11,574 nucleotides of DNA from Candidatus Bathyarchaeota archaeon (GTDB taxonomy: Archaea; Thermoproteota; Bathyarchaeia; Bathyarchaeales; DTEX01), in the NCBI GenBank assembly GCA_021162225.1, contig JAGGZB010000062.1, positions 1 through 11,574 of the forward strand, written 5' to 3'. The position numbers and the translations under genes were made by a program. Shown here piece after piece: positions 6,990 to 11,574 of this stretch; positions within the stretch are counted from its first letter, which is position 1, and each line of letters starts with the position of its first letter. The notes under the pieces were generated by a model. That model saw nothing but the letters and a program-made list of their open reading frames with translations, had not been told where the DNA came from and made no database searches.

Positions 6990-7928
6990 ATGTCGATCAG
7001 CTTATTCCTATTATTCGTCACAGGCTTATTCATCAGCGCTATTTTAGGAGCAAATAATGCCTCGGCTTGCTTCGGGGCGAATGTAGGTGCAGGATTCGTC
7101 AGATACAGAACAGCGGCCGTCTTAGCTGCTTTAGGAGTCTTCTTGGGAGTAATTATTGAAGGAGCGAAGCTTTCCAGAGCAGTATATCACGGAGTTCTAG
7201 GAGAAGTAAGCATGGAAGCTATGACTATAATTATGGTAACCGCTATGATTATCATAGGAGTCGCAACGATTTTTCGTCTGCCTCTTTCATTATCTGAAAG
7301 CCTGATAGGATCCGCCGTCGGGATCGGAATTGGAAGCCAGATAAATGTAAACTGGAGATTCACACTGACAGTATTCGCGTTTTGGGTCATAAATCCATTC
7401 TTTTCCGCTATCCTATCAGTAGCAATCTGCAGAGTGTTGTCTTACGCTACTTCGCGTGTCAAGAACATCTTAACACTTAATTACATATATGGTAAGGTAG
7501 CGTCAGCTCTATCGTTTTATGTAGCATATGTTCTAGGCGCGAATACCTTGGGGTTAGTGAGCGGAATCTACGTTCCTTTCATGCCGATAAAAGAGATAAT
7601 TCCGCTGCTCTTCGGGTTAGCGGCGGCTCTGGGCATATACTTTTTAAGCAGAGGAATAACGGAATCTGTCGGAAGGGAAATAATCGGTTTAAGTCCCGTT
7701 ACGGCTCTTGTCTCACAGCTCAGCGGAGCGATAACCGTGCATCTCTTCACACAGTTTGGGCTTCCTGTATCGATTACCCAAGCTCAAGTGGGAGGAATAC
7801 TAGGAATAGGAATAGCGAAGAGAATAGTTTTCATGAATAAACGTAAATCTAGGAATATCATACTTGGGTGGATGCTGGCGCCGCTGGCCGGCGCAATTAT
7901 CTCATGGCTACTCTCCTACACAATCTAG
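6990..7928 (+). CDS. PiT-family inorganic phosphate (or related anion) permease
   Basis: The 312-residue membrane protein has the inverted two-repeat plan of PiT/SLC20 carriers. Repeat 1 holds GANNASACFGANVGAG (20-35) and LPLSLSESLIGSAVGIGIG (97-115). Repeat 2 holds GANTLGLVSG (183-192) and LPVSITQAQVGGILGIGIAK (258-277). It probably carries phosphate driven by a cation gradient, but PiT relatives also move sulfate and the pairing with DUF47 does not settle this. The Asp usual in the GAND signatures is Asn23 here and Thr186 in the second repeat. Its ATG directly follows the DUF47 stop. Its TAG directly abuts the stop codon of the convergent riboflavin kinase. Confidence 0.9.
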   Translation: MSISLFLLFVTGLFISAILGANNASACFGANVGAGFVRYRTAAVLAALGVFLGVIIEGAKLSRAVYHGVLGEVSMEAMTIIMVTAMIIIGVATIFRLPLSLSESLIGSAVGIGIGSQINVNWRFTLTVFAFWVINPFFSAILSVAICRVLSYATSRVKNILTLNYIYGKVASALSFYVAYVLGANTLGLVSGIYVPFMPIKEIIPLLFGLAAALGIYFLSRGITESVGREIIGLSPVTALVSQLSGAITVHLFTQFGLPVSITQAQVGGILGIGIAKRIVFMNKRKSRNIILGWMLAPLAGAIISWLLSYTI

Positions 7929-8636
7929 TCAGGAGATTTTACCCTCTAAGAAAACCTCAACCCTAACCCTGTTTCCATCCTTCAGCCCCAAGACATCTCT
8001 TAGACGCTTCGGAGCGATAACCTCGATAACCGAACTGTTATAATGAGTTCTCAACGCCAAGATCACTGCTCCCTTTTCTTTCCCATCTACTCGAGCTAAG
8101 AAACACTTCACAGGACCATATGTCCTATCTGCGTCGCTAAATCCACGAATCTCTATTCCACTTCTAACCTCAAGCTCCCTTCGCATCTGGATATCATATT
8201 CGGAGGTTAATTTCAAATTTAGAGTTCCAGGATAAGGGTCAAAACCTAGCTTCTCAATAAACTGTTTCCTGTAAGGCTCACGTGTAACATAATAGGCGCC
8301 CTCTCCAAGCCCGCTGAAAACCGTTCCTTCAATAATTATCGGTGACGGTTTCCTCTTAAAAATGAAGTTCAAAGCAGCACGTACCCTCCTCAACTGTAAA
8401 TCTCCAAGATCAGTTATGCGGATGAAGCTTCCCTCACGCGTAGCAGTCCGCCTTATCCAGCCTATACGTTCTAAGCTGATGAGGTATCTGGAGATAGTTT
8501 GCTGAGAGAGATTGAGCTTCTCAGCCAGAAACTTAGTTGATAGTTTAACGGTTTTTTCCCGAGCACCCAGTTCGGCTAAAACATATAGCACAAAGAAGTA
8601 ATCCTGTAATGTCCTTGTTATTTTTAGATTGTTCAA
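7929..8636 (-). CDS. Bifunctional HTH regulator / CTP-dependent riboflavin kinase (RbkR type)
   Basis: The 235-residue protein fuses an N-terminal winged helix (about 15-80, with FLAEKLNLSQQTISRYLISL at 36-55) to an archaeal riboflavin kinase domain (about 98-235). The kinase carries EGTVFSGLGEGAYYVTREPY (103-122), GFDPYPGTLNLKL (131-143) and SVIEVIAPKRLRDVLGLKDG near the end, as in the CTP-using enzyme of Methanocaldococcus. It makes FMN from riboflavin and CTP. Fused proteins of this kind are known as RbkR, which also regulate riboflavin genes; that role here is inferred from the fusion. The start is TTG at 8636, with GGAGG 10 nt upstream; no in-frame ATG gives the complete HTH. A candidate operator lies just upstream. 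Confidence 0.92.
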   Translation of the reverse strand: MNNLKITRTLQDYFFVLYVLAELGAREKTVKLSTKFLAEKLNLSQQTISRYLISLERIGWIRRTATREGSFIRITDLGDLQLRRVRAALNFIFKRKPSPIIIEGTVFSGLGEGAYYVTREPYRKQFIEKLGFDPYPGTLNLKLTSEYDIQMRRELEVRSGIEIRGFSDADRTYGPVKCFLARVDGKEKGAVILALRTHYNSSVIEVIAPKRLRDVLGLKDGNRVRVEVFLEGKIS

Positions 8637-8671
8637 TCCTTTTGATCCTCCATTGAATTAAACGGGCGGCT

Positions 8672-8696
8672 GGATTCACGCAGGTGCCTTGAATCC
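8672..8696. promoter_or_regulatory. GGATTCA-N11-TGAATCC inverted repeat, candidate RbkR operator
   Basis: Perfect 7-bp arms separated by 11 nt lie 36-60 nt upstream of the riboflavin kinase/regulator start, in the divergent spacer with PAC2. A third related half-site, TGAATCA, is at 8744-8750 next to the PAC2 start. Placement and symmetry suit autoregulation by a dimeric HTH protein. No second complete copy is in the window, so this is a hypothesis. Confidence 0.4.
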
Positions 8697-8712
8697 TTCA
8701 GCAACAATATCC

Positions 8713-8719
8713 ATATATT
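8713..8719. promoter_or_regulatory. ATATATT element in the RbkR-PAC2 spacer
   Basis: This is the clearest TATA-like element in the 118-nt divergent spacer and reads acceptably on both strands. For PAC2 it predicts a start near 8742 and a leader of about 13 nt. For the riboflavin gene it predicts a start near 8690, inside the inverted repeat, where a bound repressor would block initiation. Confidence 0.35.
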
Positions 8720-8754
8720 GCCTTATGCTCTTATCTATTTTCGTGAATCATTAA

Positions 8755-9549
8755 ATGGAAAATGTGAAAATATACGAGAAACCTGCATTTCGTTCTTCGC
8801 AAATGATTATAGGAATGGATGGATGGGTTAACGCTGGAAAGGTCTCAACCTTCTCGGTCAAGTATCTAGTAGATAAGCTAGAGGCGAGGAGATTCGGCGA
8901 GATTCTTCAAGGAGAATTCCACGATTACTCGATTCAGAGACCTCACGTCTCTATAAAGGAAGGGCTGATACGGTCCTACATTCCTCCCCAGAGCATATTT
9001 TACTACTGGAAGGGAAAGGAAGGTTTAAACCTTATACTGCTTCTAGGCGTCGAGCCATACGTGAATTGGCCCAAATATGCAGACGCTGTTCTTAAAGTAG
9101 CTGAAGAGATTAATGTTGAACGCATATACACGATAGGCGGATACCTCGCCAACATAACCCCAGATGAAGAGACGCTAATAAGTTCAACGACAAATAATGA
9201 GAAGTTACTTGACGAGCTAAAAAAGATAGGTTCTGTACTAACCCAATACTCTGGCCCCACAAGCATATATAGCGAGATTATGTGGAAATGCAAAACAAAA
9301 GGAATCGACGTGATAAGTCTCTGGAGCGCCGTTCCAGCATACATTGATGGAATATACCCGAAAGCCGCATATTATATACTCAAAAAGATAGTTGCTCTAA
9401 CTGGACTTAACATCGACTTAACAGATCTGAAGAGAAAAGCTGAATCTTTCAGATCATCCTTAGAAAGGAGAATTATAAAACAGTCTGAACTCCGCAGACT
9501 TCTAAAAAACTTAGGAAAAGAAGAAAGGAAACCAACATATATCCTATAA
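8755..9549 (+). CDS. PAC2-family protein (proteasome assembly chaperone-like)
   Basis: The 264-residue protein has the PAC2 family marks: an N-terminal GMDGWVNAGKVSTFSVKYL (20-38), corresponding to the conserved G-x-x-DAG-type loop, and GPTSIYSEIMWKCKTKGIDV (167-186), corresponding to the conserved GxxSxY region before a strand ending SLWSAVPAYI. Archaeal PAC2 proteins resemble eukaryotic proteasome assembly chaperone 2, but their function is not established. The charged, helical C-terminal tail (about 220-264) is usual for the family. The ATG at 8755 has only GTGA 8 nt upstream as a weak SD. It is divergent from the riboflavin regulator gene. Confidence 0.88.
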   Translation: MENVKIYEKPAFRSSQMIIGMDGWVNAGKVSTFSVKYLVDKLEARRFGEILQGEFHDYSIQRPHVSIKEGLIRSYIPPQSIFYYWKGKEGLNLILLLGVEPYVNWPKYADAVLKVAEEINVERIYTIGGYLANITPDEETLISSTTNNEKLLDELKKIGSVLTQYSGPTSIYSEIMWKCKTKGIDVISLWSAVPAYIDGIYPKAAYYILKKIVALTGLNIDLTDLKRKAESFRSSLERRIIKQSELRRLLKNLGKEERKPTYIL

Positions 9550-9701
9550 ATAAAAACCTTCAACTCCATTCTTATTCGATAGATGAGAGAGCGATAGGTT
9601 AACTTCCTGCCCTTATACTCAAAGTAGTTAATTCTCCCCTTTCTCCCATATTTGAGGCGACGTGAATATTGAAACTCCATAATCGGCTTGTAATTCGGCA
9701 T
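9372..9701 (-). CDS. Small basic, tyrosine-rich ORF converging on PAC2 (doubtful)
   Basis: ATG at 9701 is preceded by a good SD (AGGTGA, about 7 nt away) and opens a frame of 109 residues starting MPNYKPIMEFQYSRRLKYGR. The first ~50 residues lie outside PAC2 and are rich in Tyr, Arg and Lys. The remainder is antisense to the last 178 nt of PAC2 and looks non-natural (serine- and phenylalanine-rich), so the original gene probably ended earlier and has lost its own stop or tail. It follows the broken zinc-finger reading frame by 2 nt, with its SD inside that frame's last codons, which suggests former translational coupling. I recognise no family. Confidence 0.3.
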   Translation of the reverse strand: MPNYKPIMEFQYSRRLKYGRKGRINYFEYKGRKLTYRSLIYRIRMELKVFIYRIYVGFLSSFPKFFRSLRSSDCFIILLSKDDLKDSAFLFRSVKSMLSPVRATIFLSI

Positions 9702-9703
9702 TC

Positions 9704-9984
9704 TTAACTCACCTGCTTCGGGGCTAGGCTGAATTTACGCAGGGAGACGCTCTTAAGCCGACGTCCGCACTTTGGACAAGCCTCCAAGTGCTTAAAGGGG
9801 ATCCTGACGCTGACAACCTCGGAATCATCCATAACCGTTATGAGATGCCCATTCTACATCTGTACCCTTTGAACCCATCCCCGAAATCCAATCTGCTAAA
9901 TCGTGTGACCTTCGACTCGCATTCAAGACATAAACCCGTGAACCCGCAATTCTTCCAGCTCCCTTTCAAAAAGAAAAATGGCAA
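9704..9984 (-). pseudogene. Frameshifted two-zinc-finger protein gene
   Basis: Two minus-strand frames join into one plausible protein. The upstream frame (to TAA at 9838-9840) encodes NCGFTGLCLECESKVTRF and, later, DGFKGYRCRMG. The downstream frame (open from about 9851 to TAA at 9704-9706) encodes HLITVMDDSEVVSVRIPF, then HLEACPKCGRRLKSV. Restoring one base in the GGG/CAT region near 9850 gives YRCRMGHLITV, completing a CxxC...CxxxH finger (CLEC with CRMGH), followed by a second CPKC knuckle. The upstream end is uncertain; TTG at 9984 is the best in-frame candidate and the AT-rich box at 10041-10048 could be its TATA. It may be real decay, a sequencing error, or two separate small ORFs. Role unknown; nucleic-acid binding would be a guess. 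Confidence 0.42.
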
Positions 9985-10040
9985 TTTCTCTATTGGGACG
10001 CCTTTGCTGAGTCTCTGAAGATTAGAGACTGGCTGAAAAA

Positions 10041-10048
10041 TATATAAA
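10041..10048. promoter_or_regulatory. Strong TATA-like box TATATAAA, usable on both strands
   Basis: AAAAATATATAAACC at 10036-10050 is the best TATA-like sequence in the accessory region. On the plus strand it predicts transcription from about 10070 through the broken ORF into the methyltransferase. On the minus strand it predicts a start near 10018, ahead of the damaged zinc-finger gene. Confidence 0.5.
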
Positions 10049-10124
10049 CCTGACGCTATATTTGAAAATGCCATATCAGAGAAGAAGTCACTTATAGTAT
10101 TCAAAAAGACGAAATCTTTATCTG

Positions 10125-10250
10125 ATGCAGATTACTGACTTACGCTTACAGGAACTCTCTGACGAGAAGACGGGCACAGCGAGCTCATTTACCTTGCTGG
10201 GCGGCTATCCCTACGGAAGCGACTGGAGTAGACTCGTAGAGGAAAGATAG
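10125..10250 (+). CDS. Short ORF of 41 codons upstream of the methyltransferase (possibly a gene remnant)
   Basis: ATG at 10125 gives 41 residues (MQITDLRLQELSDEKTGTAS, ending GGYPYGSDWSRLVEER) closed by TAG at 10248-10250. The composition is protein-like, but there is no SD. The same frame extends upstream to another ATG at 10068 (MPYQRRSHL), about 24 nt after a strong TATA box, interrupted by TAG at 10095-10097. It therefore looks like the tail of a small gene broken by a nonsense change. It ends 36 nt before the methyltransferase and could share its transcript. No family recognised. Confidence 0.3.
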   Translation: MQITDLRLQELSDEKTGTASSFTLLGGYPYGSDWSRLVEER

Positions 10251-10286
10251 GTCAGAAAGCCCCAGTTTATGTGCAGAGGTATAAAT

Positions 10287-10760
10287 ATGATAGACTGGCG
10301 GAAAAAATGGATTTTGTCTAGAATTGATGGAAAAATTCTTAACGTAGGTTGTGGAGAATTGAAAGTAAACGGTGTGAATTTAGACTTGAACCGTGAATGT
10401 AAACCAGACATAGTTGCAGATTTTCACTATTTGCCTTTTAAAGATAAGGCGTTTGACTATGCAATTCTATTTGATGTAATTGAACATACGCAGACCCCTT
10501 TGGCTCTCATTAACGAGAGCGAAAGAGTAAGCAAAAACGTTATAGTTGAAGTCTTGGACTTTGATGAAGCACGGGAAAATTGGGTAGCTGATGCGCAACA
10601 TAAGTTTTATATAAATGAAGAAATCCTGAAGAAGCTTTTGCCTAACTATCATATATTCAAACTGGGAAAAATGCTATTCGCATCAAAAATTCGCATCACC
10701 TTGCCTAAAATCAGATTTCTGATGTGGAAAGCTCTCTGGAAGCTAACGAGGAAAGTGTAA
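10287..10760 (+). CDS. Class I SAM-dependent methyltransferase, A+T-rich
   Basis: The 157-residue protein carries SAM motif I ILNVGCGE (17-24), the acidic end of strand 2 at VNLDLN (30-35), the DFHYLPFKDKAFDYAILFD segment typical of Methyltransf_11-type enzymes, and a post-motif IEH. It is short; beyond the Rossmann core it has only a basic C-terminal extension (KIRFLMWKALWKLTRKV) that might contact membrane or nucleic acid. The substrate cannot be predicted. I chose ATG 10287 over ATG 10269 because GAGGT lies 6 nt before 10287. Its codons are richer in A/T than those of the housekeeping genes here, and it stands among broken frames, which suggests horizontal acquisition. Confidence 0.8.
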   Translation: MIDWRKKWILSRIDGKILNVGCGELKVNGVNLDLNRECKPDIVADFHYLPFKDKAFDYAILFDVIEHTQTPLALINESERVSKNVIVEVLDFDEARENWVADAQHKFYINEEILKKLLPNYHIFKLGKMLFASKIRITLPKIRFLMWKALWKLTRKV

Positions 10761-10771
10761 TGACAAGAATA

Positions 10772-10881
10772 TTTGTCTGAGAAAGCCGCTGTATTGATGA
10801 GAGAACTAATACTGGGCCATATCTTTGAATCGCTAATAAAAGGACTGGATATATCTGTGCAACCGGTCTTTCTCAGACAAA
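10772..10881. repeat. 110-bp segment bounded by 14-bp perfect inverted repeats
   Basis: TTTGTCTGAGAAAG at 10772-10785 is the exact reverse complement of CTTTCTCAGACAAA at 10868-10881, with 82 bp between. In RNA the arms could form a 14-bp stem closing a large loop. In DNA they resemble the ends of a miniature mobile element, although no convincing target-site duplication is visible (GAATA occurs at 10767-10771 and 10884-10888, the right copy offset by 2 nt). Confidence 0.7.
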
Positions 10882-10961
10882 ATGAATACGTGATAAGTAG
10901 TAATGCGGAGGAAGCTGTAGAACTTACTACTGGTGTAGCTACAGGTCGTTTACGGCATTAA
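10773..10961 (+). CDS. Unrecognised 62-residue ORF after the methyltransferase
   Basis: TTG at 10773, 12 nt after the methyltransferase stop, opens a frame giving MSEKAAVLMRELILGHIFES and ending VELTTGVATGRLRH at TAA 10959-10961. The N-terminal half is plausibly helical. There is no SD, and the first codons coincide with the left arm of the inverted repeat. An ATG at 10797 is the next possible start. The same frame is open again for 31 codons after the TAA, so a longer gene may have been cut by a nonsense change. Function unknown. Confidence 0.35.
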   Translation: MSEKAAVLMRELILGHIFESLIKGLDISVQPVFLRQNEYVISSNAEEAVELTTGVATGRLRH

Positions 10962-10991
10962 AGAAATTGCAAATTGGCACTCTCGCCCGAT

Positions 10992-10999
10992 CTAAAATA
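10992..10999 (+). promoter_or_regulatory. TATA-like element of the small membrane protein gene
   Basis: CTAAAATA is centred about 27 nt before ATG 11023, as expected for a leaderless mRNA. This helps choose ATG 11023 over the upstream TTG at 11002. Confidence 0.45.
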
Positions 11000-11022
11000 C
11001 TTTGAAGGAATCCATTTCTCTA

Positions 11023-11238
11023 ATGGGAACACCCTTGCCGAAGAAGATGAGGGTTAAGGATTGGATCGCCGGGATCGCCGCTACTGCACTTGCTGGCATA
11101 GCTATGGGTATTTTTATGAAGATAACTTGGAAGGGCTGGGATGAACTGGTTCACTGGATCGTGATGATCTTCGGCGTTGGCTCTGAGATAGAATACGCTC
11201 TGGGAATCGTCCTTTTCATACTTGCATGCTTGGACTGA
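11023..11238 (+). CDS. Small membrane protein with two predicted transmembrane segments
   Basis: The 71-residue protein begins MGTPLPKKMRVKDWIAGIAA. It has a hydrophobic segment at about 13-31 (small residues Ala/Gly), a Trp-rich linker WKGWDELVHW, and a second hydrophobic stretch running to the C-terminus (ALGIVLFILACLD). Lysines before the first segment suggest the N-terminus is inside. ATG 11023 lies at leaderless distance from a TATA-like box; a longer version from TTG 11002 is possible but has neither SD nor suitable promoter spacing. No family recognised; neighbours give no clear functional hint. Confidence 0.55.
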   Translation: MGTPLPKKMRVKDWIAGIAATALAGIAMGIFMKITWKGWDELVHWIVMIFGVGSEIEYALGIVLFILACLD

Positions 11239-11254
11239 TTCAGCTCAAGAAAAT

Positions 11255-11410
11255 TTAAGAAGAATCTGCCCTTCTTAGCGCTTCCACATATTTACCGAGT
11301 TCGTTTGCCTTCACTTTTCAGTCTCCTTGACGAGTCCCTCCTCTTCTAGATCTGACGCCTACGCTATGAATATATCTCTCTGGAAGATTAGACACGCGGA
11401 ATCCTACCAT
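11255..11410 (-). pseudogene. Damaged small gene upstream of uL3
   Basis: From ATG 11410 the minus strand reads MVGFRVSNLPERDIFIA, then TAG, then in the same frame ASDLEEEGLVKETEK. A one-base loss near the AAAAGTG at that point shifts to VKANELGKYVEALRRADSS, ending at TAA 11255-11257. Joined, this is a sensible charged polypeptide of about 52 residues with a DLEEEGLVKE segment typical of winged-helix regulators, though this is too little to assign. It needs one nonsense and one frameshift repair, so it is either a pseudogene or a chance series of open frames. It diverges from uL3 and shares its promoter region. Confidence 0.35.
11256..11277. terminator. Small hairpin TAAGAAG-N8-CTTCTTA after the membrane protein gene
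   Basis: Seven-bp perfect arms (11256-11262 and 11271-11277) lie 18 nt after the membrane protein stop codon. It is A/T-rich, without a following T-run, so a role in termination is weakly supported. Confidence 0.2.
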
Positions 11411-11445
11411 TCATGCGTGTTACATTCTTAAGCAATCAAACAGCG

Positions 11446-11460
11446 TAAACGTTTATATTA
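11446..11460. promoter_or_regulatory. uL3 promoter with symmetric TAAACGTTTA core
   Basis: TAAACGTTTATATTA contains a TATA-like box (TTTATATTA, 11452-11460) about 74 nt before the uL3 GTG, predicting a leader of about 50 nt. The left part, TAAACGTTTA (11446-11455), is a perfect palindrome, so the minus strand also has a TATAAAC-like element facing the damaged gene. I see nothing else in 11239-11529 beyond the small hairpin and the broken frame. Confidence 0.5.
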
Positions 11461-11529
11461 TTCCCTCTCTATTTGAAAAGTACAAGATAGCGAAAAAGAG
11501 GATAAAGCACTTTAGGAGATTGAAGACCG

Positions 11530-11574
11530 GTGGGCCACAGAAAGAAGCATGCCCCTAAAAGAGGATCCTTGGCC
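11530..11574 (+). CDS. rpl3: Ribosomal protein uL3 (L3), 5' end only
   Basis: GTG at 11530 followed by GHRKKHAPKRGSLA gives the typical N-terminus of archaeal/eukaryotic uL3 (GHRK...APRRGSLA). The window ends after 15 codons. An in-frame stop at 11521-11523 leaves GTG as the only possible start; AGGAG at 11514-11518 lies 11 nt before it, a long spacing for an SD. uL3 is a large-subunit protein near the peptidyl-transferase centre and usually heads a ribosomal protein operon (L3-L4-L23-L2), which presumably continues to the right. Confidence 0.9.
   Translation, partial: MGHRKKHAPKRGSLA

Noticed and set aside
9788..10018. 76-codon plus-strand ORF in the accessory region
   Set aside because: No SD or TATA, composition unlike a protein, and it lies opposite the better-supported zinc-finger frames with their CxxC motifs.
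10074..10104. Extending the zinc-finger frame upstream to TTG 10104 or ATG 10074
   Set aside because: That extension would include the strong TATA box as coding sequence and has no SD; a start after the TATA is more likely.
10269..10286. ATG 10269 as methyltransferase start
   Set aside because: GAGGT is placed 6 nt before ATG 10287, and the six extra residues add nothing to the fold.
11002..11022. TTG 11002 as start of the small membrane protein
   Set aside because: It has no SD and lies only a few bases from the TATA-like box, while ATG 11023 is at leaderless spacing.
10068..11410. In-frame TAG codons as pyrrolysine in the two interrupted ORFs
   Set aside because: TAG clearly ends aEF1B, Cdc48, DUF47 and PiT here; reading through it would run aEF1B over the next promoter and DUF47 out of frame into PiT. 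TAG is a normal stop in this genome, so decay or error explains the interruptions better.
1..11574. CRISPR arrays, tRNA or rRNA genes, transposase genes
   Set aside because: I saw no regularly spaced repeats, no cloverleaf-like T-loop sequence in the gaps and no transposase motifs on either strand; this was read by eye, so a covariance-model search would be needed to be certain.

Overview
The window is a piece of an archaeal chromosome. Signs of this are aEF1B (the archaeal EF-1A exchange factor), a two-domain Cdc48/VCP AAA ATPase, a CTP-type riboflavin kinase fused to a helix-turn-helix, a geranylgeranyl-reductase-type flavoprotein, a PAC2 protein, and the first 15 codons of ribosomal protein uL3 at the right edge. 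TATA elements lie about 27 nt before leaderless starts or 45-60 nt before Shine-Dalgarno (SD) starts, and TTG starts are common. I infer a member of the TACK side of Archaea, perhaps Bathyarchaeia-like, but the sequence alone does not fix the lineage.

Layout. 1-168 is the 3' end of an unrecognised plus-strand gene. 194-3161 is on the minus strand: a UPF0173 metallo-hydrolase, a LysE-type exporter, a four-CxxC zinc ribbon and a geranylgeranyl reductase-like flavoenzyme. 3335-6106 is on the plus strand: aEF1B, Cdc48 and a small winged-helix-like protein in operon with Cdc48. 6217-7928 is a phosphate-type module made of a 26-codon leader ORF, a PhoU-like DUF47 protein and a PiT permease, each overlapping or abutting the next. 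7929-8636 is the riboflavin kinase/regulator (RbkR type) on the minus strand, its stop codon touching that of PiT. 8755-9549 is a PAC2 protein.

From about 9550 to 11420 the character changes. Reading frames become short and often look broken: a frameshifted zinc-finger gene, an ORF interrupted by an in-frame TAG, and a damaged small gene before uL3. They are mixed with an A+T-rich methyltransferase, a 110-bp segment bounded by 14-bp inverted repeats, and a small leaderless membrane protein. I read this as an accessory or decaying island between housekeeping blocks.

How the genes work together. Zinc ribbon, aEF1B and uL3 belong to translation. Cdc48 and PAC2 belong to protein unfolding and proteasome-related work. 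DUF47-PiT is an anion uptake unit. RbkR probably makes FMN and may regulate itself through an inverted repeat in front of its gene. The most notable signals are a 44-bp stretch of perfect identity between the two Walker A regions of Cdc48, the leaderless ORF coupled to DUF47, the candidate RbkR operator, and the broken zinc-finger locus.
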